NCBI GenBank assembly: GCA_021813745.1
Contig: JAKAJO010000075.1
Location: forward strand, 1-64,000
Origin: Acidobacteriota bacterium
GTDB lineage: Bacteria > Acidobacteriota > Terriglobia > Terriglobales > Acidobacteriaceae
Reading direction: 5' to 3'
DNA length: 64,000 nucleotides
Shown: piece after piece, positions 11,537 to 20,799 of the stretch
Layout of the letters: every line of letters starts with the position of its first letter
How positions within the stretch are numbered: position 1 is the first letter of the stretch
The notes under the pieces: generated by a model
The model's database searches: none
Seen by the model: only the letters and a program-made list of their open reading frames with translations
What the model was told of the DNA's origin: nothing
Program-made: the position numbers and the translations under genes

Positions 11537-11801
11537 CAGTGTGCTCAATTGTCCAGTTCCCCTTCTGCAGCCTGATCGGGCCATCGCAATGCGAGCCCGA
11601 GAAGTTTTTGTCTACGCGCGGTTGCCGGTGGGACAGCGGAGCGTCTTACCTTCAGCAGCTTTCCGCCTGCAAGCTGCACTTGCGGAGCATATGCGCCGAC
11701 TGTCGCACAGCAAGACGGATTGTTTACCACCGCGCCCGAACCTCGCGTCGCGTGCAACGAGGACGGCGGCTCGCGTTTGCTATGCTGAGCTTGGTCCTCG
11801 G

Positions 11802-14312
11802 ATGCATCCTCGTCATTTCGTGTTTATCACGCTGCTTGGCCTCTGTCATCTGCAACTTGCAGGACAAGTGTTAACGAATGCGTTACCCCCGGCAGCAGCC
11901 ACGCAGACGCAATCGATCTCCGCTGAAGCAGGAGATGATTCCGGCAGTTTGCCGGAGGATCCGGATCAATATGCTCTGCCGGTCGCACGACCTGAGGCAG
12001 CGAAAACGGCGGGCGTGCCGGTACGCTGGGAAGCGCAGGAGCAGATGCGCGCCGGGGATGTGTGGACGCTGAAGGGCGCAGTGGTGGTGTACTACCAGGA
12101 CTACGTCTTGCGCGCGGACAAGGTGGAGTATCACCAGTCGACGAGCGAGCTGGATGCAGACGGCCATCTGCAATTGACGGGAGGACCGCTGGATGCTTCG
12201 ATCACGGCGAGCCACGGAAGCATCCTTTTGAATTCGCACACGGCGCGACTCTTTGATGTAAGCGGGACCCTTGGGGTGCAGAGGCGGGGCGGGACGGTGG
12301 TGTACACGACGCCGAATCCGTTTTTGTTTCGCGGGCGCGTGCTGATGGAAGATGGAGAGAACAACTACCGGATCATCGACGGTTCGATGACAAACTGTCG
12401 CCTTCCGCATCCAGACTGGGAGATTCTGGCGCACTCGATTCACGTGACGGACGAGAAGGCTTCAACGCAGAACTCCGTCTTCAAGCTCATCGGAGTGCCG
12501 ATATTCTACCTGCCATACCTGAGCCATCCTGTGAGCGTGAGCGGCCGGTCGAGCGGATTGCTGATCCCGGTGGTGAGCAGCGGCTCATCGATTCGCGGAT
12601 ACACGTTTGGGGAGCAGGTGTACTGGGCCATCAATCGCAGCATGGATATGGTGGTGGGTGCGGAGTACTTCAGCAAGCGCGGGTTTGCGCCGAATGGAGA
12701 TTTTCGCTACAAGGGCTCGGGGTTGAATCACCTGACGATGCGGTGGAATGCGCTGCTGGATCGTGGTGTGGAGCAGGAAGAAACAACGGGGCCGCTGGCG
12801 GGCACAAATGTGACGGTGAACCAGGGTGGAGTGGACATTCTGGGAGAGGGGCGCAAGGATCTTTCGCCGGAGACGCGGGTTGCGGGCAGCGTGGAATACC
12901 TTTCGAGCTACGTGTATCGACTGGTGTTTGCTGACGTGTACACGCAGGCGGTGAATTCGCAGGTGCTGAGCGATGTATCGATCACACATGCACACAAGGG
13001 GTTTGTGCCCTCGGGATCATTTGACCGATTCCAGACCTTTGCGAGCACGGCACCAGGAGACGAGGTCCGTGTTCTGCATCTGCCGAATCTTCGCTATGAC
13101 GTGATTGACCAGCCAATTGGGGATGGGCGGGCGTATTGGGAGGCGAGCTCTTCATTGGGCTATATGAGCCGGGCGGAACCTGGATTTCACGTGCGAAACC
13201 TGGGACGGCTGGATCTGCATCCGAGTATTTCCCTGCCCTGGCACGCAGGCGGCTGGAGCGTGATTCCTATGGGGGGGCTGCGAGAGACCTTTTACAGCGA
13301 GCGGCAGTTCCGGAATCTGACAAGTGCAGGCAGCGGGATACCCACGGTGAGCCACGATCCGCTGAATCGATTTGACGCGGAGGCGGCGCTGGACGTGCGC
13401 CCTCCGGCAATCGGGCGGGATTTTGTGCTGACACGATGGAACCGGGAGATGCGACACGTGATTGAACCGGAGGTGAGCTACCGATTTGTGGGCGGAATCG
13501 GGACGCAGGCACTGACGGTTCCGCTGATGGACACGACGGATGTGGCAACGAACACGAATGAAGTGGGCTATACGGTAACGCAGAGACTCTTTCTGCGGCC
13601 CATTCACCCGAAGGCGTGTGCGGCGGAGGGATCGGATAAGGAATGCAGCACATCGCAGCGAGAGTGGGCGAGTTGGCGCATCTCGCAGAAGTACTTTCTC
13701 GATCCGAATTTTGGCGGGGCACTGACACCGAACCAGCGCAATGTGTTCGACACGACGCTGGATCTTTCCGGCGTGGCGTTTCTGACGTCGGCACGGAATT
13801 TATCTCCGGTCGTTTCGCGGATGCGATTTGAGGCGATTGACCGGCTGCGCATGGAGTGGGACCTGGACTACGACCCGAAGGCGGGACGGATCGAGGCGGA
13901 CAATCTGTATGCCGGGTACTCCTGGGGCGACACGACGGTGGGCCTGGGGCACGCCATGCTGAATGCGGTGGACGAACAGGCAGGTACCGCATCGACGATC
14001 CAGAGCCAGCAGGTGCAACCATTTCTTTACATCGGGAGCCAAAGCCACGAGGGGTTCAACATGGCGGCAAATGGCGGCTACGACTTTGTGCAGCGGTCGC
14101 TTCAATTCGCCGGCGTTCAGGCGGTGTACAACTGGAACTGCTGCGGGCTGACAGTGGGGTACCGTCGCTTTCAACTGGGGACGCTGGGATCGGTGAGCCG
14201 CGATGAGACGGAGTGGCTGTACAGCTTTACGCTGGCGAACTTCGGGGCGGCTGGGGATATTCGTCGGGCGAATTCGGTGTTCCGCGATCCGACGCAGCCG
14301 CCTCCGTATTAA
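11802..14312 (+). CDS. lptD: LPS-assembly outer-membrane protein LptD
   Basis: LptD is the outer-membrane translocon that inserts lipopolysaccharide. The chosen ATG begins a signal peptide (MHPRHFVFITLLGLCHLQLA). The 836-residue product then has an OstA/LptA-like jellyroll (about 70-200: VVVYYQDYVLRADKVEYHQ, NSHTARLFDVSG) and a long beta-barrel region with the family start FKLIGVPIFYLPYLSHPV. Cysteines relevant to LptD folding are C199 (TNCRLPHPDW, matching the E. coli C173 region) and the adjacent pair C780-C781 (NWNCCG, matching C724-C725). There is no N-terminal Cys equivalent to E. coli C31, and an extra pair C606/C615 occurs in a barrel loop. A DsbA-like and a SurA-like gene follow directly downstream. 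Confidence 0.95.
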   Translation: MHPRHFVFITLLGLCHLQLAGQVLTNALPPAAATQTQSISAEAGDDSGSLPEDPDQYALPVARPEAAKTAGVPVRWEAQEQMRAGDVWTLKGAVVVYYQDYVLRADKVEYHQSTSELDADGHLQLTGGPLDASITASHGSILLNSHTARLFDVSGTLGVQRRGGTVVYTTPNPFLFRGRVLMEDGENNYRIIDGSMTNCRLPHPDWEILAHSIHVTDEKASTQNSVFKLIGVPIFYLPYLSHPVSVSGRSSGLLIPVVSSGSSIRGYTFGEQVYWAINRSMDMVVGAEYFSKRGFAPNGDFRYKGSGLNHLTMRWNALLDRGVEQEETTGPLAGTNVTVNQGGVDILGEGRKDLSPETRVAGSVEYLSSYVYRLVFADVYTQAVNSQVLSDVSITHAHKGFVPSGSFDRFQTFASTAPGDEVRVLHLPNLRYDVIDQPIGDGRAYWEASSSLGYMSRAEPGFHVRNLGRLDLHPSISLPWHAGGWSVIPMGGLRETFYSERQFRNLTSAGSGIPTVSHDPLNRFDAEAALDVRPPAIGRDFVLTRWNREMRHVIEPEVSYRFVGGIGTQALTVPLMDTTDVATNTNEVGYTVTQRLFLRPIHPKACAAEGSDKECSTSQREWASWRISQKYFLDPNFGGALTPNQRNVFDTTLDLSGVAFLTSARNLSPVVSRMRFEAIDRLRMEWDLDYDPKAGRIEADNLYAGYSWGDTTVGLGHAMLNAVDEQAGTASTIQSQQVQPFLYIGSQSHEGFNMAANGGYDFVQRSLQFAGVQAVYNWNCCGLTVGYRRFQLGTLGSVSRDETEWLYSFTLANFGAAGDIRRANSVFRDPTQPPPY

Positions 14313-14420
14313 GAACTGGCGGGAGACGGAGAACGGAGCCACGGTACGGGGCTGAGCGGTGGCTGATCCGCGCAGACAAGGGGCGCGCTGGAGTATCCTA
14401 AGTGTTGGGAGATTTTTGAC

Positions 14421-15365
14421 TTGCCGCGTCCTTTTCGAGTTATCTTTTTTTTCCTGCTCATTGCTGCCATCGGGTGCAAAGCCCAGACGTCCTCGAAAGC
14501 GGCGCTGGACCCTGCGCTGAAGCGCAGCGTTGAAGTCATTGTGCGATCACAGTTCAACGTGCCCGAGGATTACAACGTGACAGTGGGTGACCGCCAGCCG
14601 AGCAAGATCACGGGCTATGACACGGTTCCGGTGACACTGCAACGCGGCAGCAAATCGACCGTGGTGGATTTTCTTTTGTCGACTGATGGGAAGACGCTGG
14701 CGCGCCTGGACACCTTTGACCTGGCAAACAACCCGGCGATGAACATCGATGTGGCGGGTCGGCCTATCCGCGGGAATCCAAAGGCGAAGGTTACGGTGAT
14801 CAACTTTGATGATCTTGAATGCCCTTTCTGCGCGCGGATGCACCAGACTCTTTTTCCTTCGACGATGGAACGGTACAAGGACCAGGTTCGCTTCATCTAC
14901 AAGGACGATCCGTTGACCGAGTTGCACCCATGGGCGATGCACGCCGCAGTGGACGCGAATTGCCTGGCGGCCCAGAACCCGGATGCCTATTGGAGTTATG
15001 TGGACTACCTGCACTCGCACGGACAGGAGATCACCGGGCCGGATCGGAACTTGAAGAAGAGTTTTGAATTGCTGGACCGCATGGCGCGACAGGAAGGCGG
15101 ACTGGCGAAGCTGGACGCACCGGCGCTGGATGCCTGCATCACCAAACAAGATGAGACCAAGGTGAGGGCGGAGGCGCAGGAAGCCGACAAGCTGGGTGTG
15201 GATGGAACGCCCGCCCTGTTTATTGAAGGCGAGCGGATCAACGGCGCAGTGCCCGAGGAGCAGCTTTGGACGGTGATTGACCGGGCTCTGAGGGCAGCTG
15301 GTGAGGAACCGCCTCCTGAGCCGGCAGCACCGGGCACGCCGGGCCCCGCCTCTGGCGGCCGGTGA
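14421..15365 (+). CDS. DsbA/DsbG-like thiol:disulfide oxidoreductase lipoprotein
   Basis: A 314-residue exported thioredoxin-fold protein. The TTG at 14421 is accepted as start because GGGAG lies 8-9 bases upstream and it begins a proper signal peptide ending in a lipobox (AAIGC, Cys19), so the enzyme is probably membrane-anchored. An N-terminal domain (about 25-115) precedes the thioredoxin-like domain with active site CPFC (FDDLECPFCARMH), a helical insertion, and the cis-Pro loop VDGTPALFIEG. It acts on cysteine oxidation or isomerisation in the periplasm. It lies 108 bases after lptD and 99 bases before the SurA-like gene; LptD, which needs disulfides, is the obvious candidate substrate (inference). 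Confidence 0.9.
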   Translation: MPRPFRVIFFFLLIAAIGCKAQTSSKAALDPALKRSVEVIVRSQFNVPEDYNVTVGDRQPSKITGYDTVPVTLQRGSKSTVVDFLLSTDGKTLARLDTFDLANNPAMNIDVAGRPIRGNPKAKVTVINFDDLECPFCARMHQTLFPSTMERYKDQVRFIYKDDPLTELHPWAMHAAVDANCLAAQNPDAYWSYVDYLHSHGQEITGPDRNLKKSFELLDRMARQEGGLAKLDAPALDACITKQDETKVRAEAQEADKLGVDGTPALFIEGERINGAVPEEQLWTVIDRALRAAGEEPPPEPAAPGTPGPASGGR

Positions 15366-15464
15366 GGACGCGAGCCGGGGATTCCGCGCTGGCACGGAGC
15401 GGTAGCCGGTTGGTGGATTTATCCTAAAAGCTGAGTTGGATCCGGCTCGGCAGGAGTGATTCAT

Positions 15465-16535
15465 TTGCACGAGGTATCGTCTTTCTCCCATCGCACGCGC
15501 GTGACCGCAGTGAGCCTCTTGTGCGGCCTGCTTCTTTCCGCATCGACCGGGTGCCATCGTCCGCCTTCGCCGGACGTGATGGCGACGGTAAACGGCAAAG
15601 AAATCATGAAGGCTGATCTGGATAAGTACTACCAGGCGAGCCTCGGCGAGAATCCGGAACAGCCTTCTCCGCAGCAGGCCCAGATTGTACGGCTGAATAT
15701 TCTGCGGCAGATGATTGAAGATGAGATTCTGCAACAGCGCGCAGCGAAGCTAAGCCTGGCGGCGACAGATGAAGACGTGAACGCCAAGCTGACCGAGATG
15801 AAGGCTCCATTTACCCAGGAGGAGTTTGACCGCCAACTGAAGCAGAGGAACCTGACTTTGGATGACCTGAGGCGGGATATTCGGCGGTCACTGACGAACG
15901 ACAAACTGCTGAACAAGGAAATCTATTCGAAGATCAACATCACTGACGGGGATATCAGCGACTATTACAACGCGCACAAGGCGGAGTTCAATTTTATTGA
16001 ACCGCAGTACCACCTGGCCGAGATTGCAGTGACGACGACGCCTCCGCAGCAGCCGGGCGCGATGCCGGCCAAGCCGAACGAAGCCGAGGCGCGGAAGCGG
16101 ATTCAGGCACTGCTGAACCGGCTGCAGAGTGGCGAAGACTTTGGCGCGGTGGCCATGACCTCCTCGGACTTCACAAGCAATGCCTCCAATGGGGGCGATA
16201 TGGGGTTTGTGGGCGAGACGGCTCTGCATAGCGACCCGGAGGCTTACAACGCTATTAGCGCCCTGAAGCCTGGGGAGATTACGGGCATCCTGCCGATCTT
16301 TGATGGGACAGGACCTGGGCGGCACGTGATGGCTTTCGCGATCTTCAAGCTGATTTCAAAGGAACCAGCGGGGCAGCGGGCGATGAACGATCCGCGGGTT
16401 CAACAGGCCATCCGGCAGCAGCTGCGCGATGCGCACGCGCAACTGCTGAAGAATGCGTATTTCGAGGTGCTGCATGACCAGGCCAAGGTGCGCAACTACT
16501 ACGCCGAAGAGATCCTGAAGAATAACGGCCAGTAG
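15465..16535 (+). CDS. SurA/PpiC-like peptidyl-prolyl isomerase lipoprotein
   Basis: A 356-residue periplasmic folding factor. TTG at 15465 has CAGGAG eight bases upstream; a GTG nine bases earlier overlaps that site and is less likely. A signal peptide ends in a lipobox (SASTGC). A SurA-N-like helical chaperone domain follows (ATVNGKEIMKADLDKYY, LNILRQMIEDEILQQRA), then one parvulin-type domain (about 180-300) with FGAVAMTSSDFTSNASNGGDMGFV and LKPGEITGIL. A C-terminal helix completes the chaperone lobe. SurA-type factors deliver outer-membrane proteins to the Bam complex and assist LptD. It is third in line after lptD and the DsbA-like gene; all three run in the same direction. Confidence 0.9.
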   Translation: MHEVSSFSHRTRVTAVSLLCGLLLSASTGCHRPPSPDVMATVNGKEIMKADLDKYYQASLGENPEQPSPQQAQIVRLNILRQMIEDEILQQRAAKLSLAATDEDVNAKLTEMKAPFTQEEFDRQLKQRNLTLDDLRRDIRRSLTNDKLLNKEIYSKINITDGDISDYYNAHKAEFNFIEPQYHLAEIAVTTTPPQQPGAMPAKPNEAEARKRIQALLNRLQSGEDFGAVAMTSSDFTSNASNGGDMGFVGETALHSDPEAYNAISALKPGEITGILPIFDGTGPGRHVMAFAIFKLISKEPAGQRAMNDPRVQQAIRQQLRDAHAQLLKNAYFEVLHDQAKVRNYYAEEILKNNGQ

Positions 16536-16956
16536 CTCCCTATTCAATTCAGCTCACTAGACCATCAAGACCTTCTCGGCTGCGCAGATTTGCGTGTTGT
16601 GCGATCTGGCCGTGTTGCGCGCCGTAGACCCGTGTGCGGAACGCGCCGCTGGCGTGTTGTGCTGGCCCAGGCCGTGTGAGAGGCCGTCCGGCACTTTGAC
16701 GGAATGGCTGGGTTTGGGCAGGGGCGTGGATGGCAACGTCTCAAGCCAGGGTGGCTGCGCATGGGTGCCGTGATTCAGATTGGTAAGCCTCGCGGATCGC
16801 GCGGCATGTCGGTCTCCACACTGCGTAACCGGTGATTTGCATTGACCAAGGTCACTGCGGAGATCCACGCAAAGCAGGCAAAAGCAGAGCCGGCGCCACG
16901 CGGGTTGCGTGACGCCGGCTCTGGTGAATCAGCCTGACGGGGTTCTGTGCCCCAGG
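16536..16956. other. Non-coding spacer between convergent genes
   Basis: This 421-base gap separates the surA-like gene (plus) from the TPR lipoprotein gene (minus). A minus-strand frame at 16557-16868 exists but is Pro/His/Arg/Ser-rich with no domain-like pattern and no good start site, so it is not called. Apart from the terminator at 16880-16922 I recognise nothing. Confidence 0.5.
16880..16922 (-). terminator. Rho-independent terminator of the TonB/ExbBD/TPR unit
   Basis: A 16-bp stem with one mismatch (16886-16901 against 16907-16922), loop GGGTT, followed on the minus strand by TGCTTTTGCC. It lies 35 bases past the stop of the TPR lipoprotein gene. Confidence 0.85.
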
Positions 16957-17793
16957 CTACTTGAGGTTGCCGCTGGAGTCCATCGTAATGCCGCCAGGGC
17001 CCTTGTCCTTCTTCTCTTCATTCGCCTTGCGGGCACCCATCGCCTTCGCTGCCCAATCCTTTGCGGTGGCGATATCGGCTGCAACAGCCTTGGGATCGCC
17101 ATAATCCATGTCGGCTTTATTGCGATAGATCAGGTTGAGATACTGCATGGCATCGTCATAATTGGGACGATTATTGACTGCCTGGGTCAAGTACTGAAGA
17201 CCTTCTTCGATCAGAGCGCTATTTTCTTCCTTAAGCTGCGCCATGAGCTTTTTGGGGGCCTTGACGTTGCCTTCGCCGTCGTCATTGAGGCCAGCCGGAA
17301 CGAGGAGCTGAAGCTTATTCTCGTGGGCTTTGGTCCAATCGATAACGCCGATGGTGTAGGCAGCTTCCGGATCCTTGGGATCAACGGCGAGGACTTTTTT
17401 CTGCCATTCCTTTGCTTCATCAAGCTTCTTGATGTTGAAGTAAATGCCAGCAATCTGCTTAATGCTGTTGACGTCCGTGGGATCCTTGGCAAGGATCTGC
17501 TGGAAGATGCTGATGGCCTGGTTGGCCGTCTTGAGATTCTCCACGGTGGTCAAGCCTGGAACGATGTTCTGCGAGAGGGCAGTGGCGAGGTAGCTTTTGG
17601 CCATCGGCAGGGAGGGATCGAGTTCTGTGGCCTTTTGGAAGTGGTTGATCGCTTCCTCATACTTGCCGGCCTTGTAGGAATCCACACCCTTGTTCAACTG
17701 GTCGCGCGCGGCCAGGCGGTTGCACCCGCTCATGGCAAGCACCATGCCGACCAAAGCAACCGCAAAAATCGAGAAACGTGCGGAGCGAGTCAT
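16957..17793 (-). CDS. TPR-repeat lipoprotein
   Basis: A 278-residue protein with a signal peptide and lipobox (AMSGC, Cys24), then several tetratricopeptide repeats (GVDSYKAGKYEEAINHFQKATELDP; further copies around 80-140 and 190-230). The C-terminus is charged and Lys-rich. Such proteins are scaffolds; the partner is unknown. It follows the second exbD by 145 bases on the same strand and ends at a strong terminator, so it is probably the last gene of the tonB-exbB-exbD-exbD unit and could be an accessory of it (inference). Confidence 0.85.
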   Translation of the reverse strand: MTRSARFSIFAVALVGMVLAMSGCNRLAARDQLNKGVDSYKAGKYEEAINHFQKATELDPSLPMAKSYLATALSQNIVPGLTTVENLKTANQAISIFQQILAKDPTDVNSIKQIAGIYFNIKKLDEAKEWQKKVLAVDPKDPEAAYTIGVIDWTKAHENKLQLLVPAGLNDDGEGNVKAPKKLMAQLKEENSALIEEGLQYLTQAVNNRPNYDDAMQYLNLIYRNKADMDYGDPKAVAADIATAKDWAAKAMGARKANEEKKDKGPGGITMDSSGNLK

Positions 17794-17938
17794 GTGATTT
17801 TCTTCTCCTTAAAGGCCGAGTCTATCCGTCTGCAGCCTGGAAATGCTGAGATGACGGAGTGTCCGAACCGGACCGCCGGAGTGTGACGGGAGAACCCGTG
17901 AACGGCCGGCGGAACCGGGAGGACAGCTCCTGGAGGGC

Positions 17939-18376
17939 TTACTGCCCAGCCATAATCTTCGGCGTCATCAAACCGATGTGGTCTACGTTGGCGGAGCGCC
18001 CGATGTCAATGACGTCGGCAACGTAGCGCCAATCCACGTCGTCGTCGCCTCTGACGAACATGACGCGCTCGGCACGATTCTGGAAGATGTCGGTCAGCTT
18101 GGCGAGCAGCTCCGCATGGGCGACATCGGTGTCATTAATTTTGTAGGCCGGGGCCTGTCCGGCGCGATAGAGCACCTGCACGACAATGGTCCGGTCATTG
18201 GGCTGCTGTTGCTGCTGCTTGTTCTTCGGGGGCTGCGGAACGAGAGCATCCAGACCGTGGGGCGTGACCGGCACGATCACCATGAAGATGATGAGCAGCA
18301 CGAGCAGAATGTCGATCATGGGCGTGACGTTGATATCAGACGAATACCCGCCGCCGCCGCCAGTTGTCATTGCCAT
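17939..18376 (-). CDS. exbD: Biopolymer transport protein ExbD/TolR (second copy)
   Basis: A 145-residue proton-channel partner of ExbB. One transmembrane helix carries the conserved Asp (INVTPMIDILLVLLIIFMV, Asp at about residue 22), followed by a periplasmic domain. A Gly-rich N-terminus (TTGGGGG) and a Gln/Pro-rich linker (KNKQQQQQ) distinguish it from the first copy. GAGGAG precedes the ATG. It lies 57 bases after the other exbD gene. Confidence 0.93.
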   Translation of the reverse strand: MAMTTGGGGGYSSDINVTPMIDILLVLLIIFMVIVPVTPHGLDALVPQPPKNKQQQQQPNDRTIVVQVLYRAGQAPAYKINDTDVAHAELLAKLTDIFQNRAERVMFVRGDDDVDWRYVADVIDIGRSANVDHIGLMTPKIMAGQ

Positions 18377-18433
18377 GGTTTCAAACTCCTCGTTACATCA
18401 ATCGATGAAAGGGTCAAGGGCGATAAGAGCTGG

Positions 18434-18874
18434 TTATTCGCCACCCGCGAGGTTGCCTTCTTTCCTCTGGGTGAGCATACCTACTTCGTCCACGCCAGCT
18501 GTACGCACGGCGTCAATAGCATCTTCCACTGTGCGGAACTGGGCGCGCGAATCGGCGCGGAAGTAGATGGTCTTGCCCGGTGTGTCGGCGAGACGGTTGG
18601 CGACCTGGGTGCCGAGATCGGTCAGTGTGACTTTGTTTTGCCCGAGGAACACGCCGCCGTCGCGCGTGATGGCGACTACGATCGCGTCTTCCTTATCCGC
18701 ATCCGGCATTGCAATGGCGTTCTGCACCTTGACCATGTCAACAGCGACCTTCTGCTGGAGCATCGGGGTAATGACCATGAAGATGATCAACAGCACCAGC
18801 ATGACGTCCACCATGGGGGTCACATTGATGTTGGAGTTGATCTTGTTGCCTTCGTTGCGAACTGAGATTGCCAT
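18434..18874 (-). CDS. exbD: Biopolymer transport protein ExbD/TolR (first copy)
   Basis: A 146-residue ExbD with the transmembrane Asp motif NVTPMVDVMLVLLIIFMVI (Asp at about residue 23) and a typical periplasmic domain (VVVAITRDGGVFLGQNKV, ...AVRTAGVDEVGMLT). It uses proton flow through ExbB/ExbD to energise TonB. GGAG lies 9 bases before the ATG. It sits between exbB and the second exbD. Confidence 0.94.
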   Translation of the reverse strand: MAISVRNEGNKINSNINVTPMVDVMLVLLIIFMVITPMLQQKVAVDMVKVQNAIAMPDADKEDAIVVAITRDGGVFLGQNKVTLTDLGTQVANRLADTPGKTIYFRADSRAQFRTVEDAIDAVRTAGVDEVGMLTQRKEGNLAGGE

Positions 18875-19033
18875 CGTTAAGGCTCCATGCCTGTTTTGAT
18901 TTTTTCATCCGGATGGCGTCCGGCTTCCTGTGCTGCTGGTTCGGAATCAGCTTGTTTTTAGGAGCCGGGGAGTGGAGGGAGGTTGAACTCTCTCGACTCC
19001 CCGAGATTCCCGCTCTCGCTGATCAATCACCGT

Positions 19034-19774
19034 TTAGCGCCGGCCGCTCTGCTTGATGAAGTAGTCGATGAGTTCGCTCGAGGAGTTGTCCATCTCCACG
19101 TCGAAGGCTTCGACACGACCGGTGAAATAGTTGAAGGCCATGACGGCCGGGATGGCCACGAGGAGGCCGAACGCGGTGGTCACCAGGGCTTCAGAGATAC
19201 CACCTGCGACGGCGCCGATGCCCGAGGTCTTCTGGGTTGCGATCTGCTGGAAGGCGTTCAAGATACCGACGACCGTTCCGAACAGTCCGACGAAGGGAGC
19301 GGTGGAGCCGATGGTGGCGAGAACGCTGAGGCCTCTCTTCAGCTTGGCGTGCACGATGGCCTCGGCGCGCTCGAGGGCGCGCTGCGAGCTCTCGATGGTG
19401 CTTTCAGTGGCCGTACCGCCGGAAGCGCGAAACTCCTGGAGACCAGCGGTCACCACCTCAGCGAGATGCGACTTCTTGTTGCGGTCGGCAATCTTGATGG
19501 CTTCCTCGAGCTTGCTGTCCTTGAGGGCTCCTGCGACCTTGGGGGCGAATTCGCGGGACTGCTTTCGGGCCGCTGAGAAGTAGAGGTAGCGATCGATCAT
19601 GACGGCCAGAGACCAGATCGACTCAATGAAGAGGATAACGGCGACTGCACGAGCAAGATTGCCCATGTGTTGCCAGAGGCCCATTGGGCTGAAGCTGACC
19701 GTCTGCTCATCCTGCAGGAATGCCAGACTGCTGACCGCGTGGGTTGCGAAATGTGTGAGCTGAGCGAGAATCAC
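19034..19774 (-). CDS. exbB: Biopolymer transport protein ExbB/TolQ (MotA/TolQ/ExbB channel)
   Basis: A 246-residue inner-membrane protein that forms the proton channel with ExbD. The first helix at about 40-62 is followed by a long cytoplasmic loop and the paired C-terminal helices with the family stretch LATIGSTAPFVGLFGTVVGILNAF and EALVTTAFGLLVAIPAVMAFNYF. The start is a GTG at 19774 preceded by AGGAGG at 9 bases. It lies 138 bases after tonB in the same direction. Confidence 0.95.
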   Translation of the reverse strand: MILAQLTHFATHAVSSLAFLQDEQTVSFSPMGLWQHMGNLARAVAVILFIESIWSLAVMIDRYLYFSAARKQSREFAPKVAGALKDSKLEEAIKIADRNKKSHLAEVVTAGLQEFRASGGTATESTIESSQRALERAEAIVHAKLKRGLSVLATIGSTAPFVGLFGTVVGILNAFQQIATQKTSGIGAVAGGISEALVTTAFGLLVAIPAVMAFNYFTGRVEAFDVEMDNSSSELIDYFIKQSGRR

Positions 19775-19912
19775 TGAATCGTTCCTCCTAAGGAGTATCT
19801 TGTGTACTGCGAGATTGGTGCACTTTCTGGGAATGCGGCAACAATTGAAATTCGCATTCGGGTCAACGTTTTAGCCCTCTCCTTGGACCGAGGAAAAGGC
19901 CCGGAGTGAGCC

Positions 19913-20632
19913 TCATCCACCTAGACTGAAGATCACGTTAATGGTGGTTTCAACCTCGACCGGCTCGTTGTTGAGCAGGTAGGGCCGATAGCGCCAGGTC
20001 TTGACGGCATCGAGGGCAGCTTCCTGCAACATGGCTGGGCCGGAGACGACACGCAAATTCTCGATCGTTCCCTGCTTGGAGATGGTTGCCTGCAGGATGA
20101 CAGTTCCCTGCACGCGGGCAGCCTTTGCAATCGGGGGGTAGATCGGTTGGGTCTTCTGGATCAACATACCGACTGCAACGCCGGCGGAGATGTTGATCTT
20201 TTTGGGCGGAGCGGGTGTGACCTTGGGGGCACCGCCATTGCCGAACATGCTGCCCATCAAGCCATTCGCGTTGCCACCCATGGCATCCATGCCTGCGACG
20301 CCGAAGCCTGAGGGCGGTGCTTCCTTCTCCTGAACCATCACGATGTTATGAGGGATCTTGGTCGGCGCCTGGAGCTGATTGTTCATCATCTGCGACTGAA
20401 TATGGACGACGTGGACTTCAGGCGGGGGCGGCGGGGGCGGAGGCGGCGGAGGTGGTGGTGGGGCAACCAGGAGGGTCTGCATCATTGCCTTGGGCAGAGC
20501 CTCGGGATAAATCAAGGGAAGCAGGATGAGCACAAGCAGAATGGAGCCGTTCAGGACGAAGGTGAACATCATCCAATATTTGCTTTTGCTCTTGATCCTG
20601 TTTCCTGATTCAAATGTGGAATCTTCAAACAT
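19913..20632 (-). CDS. tonB: TonB-family energy transducer
   Basis: A 239-residue protein: cytoplasmic tail, one membrane anchor (about 21-42), a run of 14 consecutive prolines (about 58-71), a Met/Gly-rich linker, and a C-terminal TonB domain (about 155-239) with YPPIAKAARVQGTVILQATI and ALDAVKTWRYRPYLLNNEPV. It transmits ExbB/ExbD energy to outer-membrane TonB-dependent transporters. GAGG precedes the ATG. Together with exbB and two exbD genes it makes a full system; no receptor gene is nearby. Confidence 0.94.
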   Translation of the reverse strand: MFEDSTFESGNRIKSKSKYWMMFTFVLNGSILLVLILLPLIYPEALPKAMMQTLLVAPPPPPPPPPPPPPPEVHVVHIQSQMMNNQLQAPTKIPHNIVMVQEKEAPPSGFGVAGMDAMGGNANGLMGSMFGNGGAPKVTPAPPKKINISAGVAVGMLIQKTQPIYPPIAKAARVQGTVILQATISKQGTIENLRVVSGPAMLQEAALDAVKTWRYRPYLLNNEPVEVETTINVIFSLGG

Positions 20633-20799
20633 GGCCAGCCTCGAATCGGGTGTTGGTTACCTCTACTTAGACACCGGAGAAATGTCAATTGTTCCCAGGC
20701 ATCGAAACAGTACCACAAAAGTGTGCTCAACCTATATCAGAACTGCACCACAGTTGCCAAACGTGCCTCAAAACCGGTGCAGCATGCGGGTAAAAACCT

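Noticed and set aside
16557-16868. 103-codon minus-strand frame in the spacer after the surA-like gene
   Set aside because: Pro/His/Arg/Ser-rich, weak start, no domain, and downstream of the terminator of the neighbouring unit.
20410-20465. GGC-rich simple repeat considered as a tandem repeat element
   Set aside because: It encodes the 14-proline run of TonB in frame, so it is explained by the protein.
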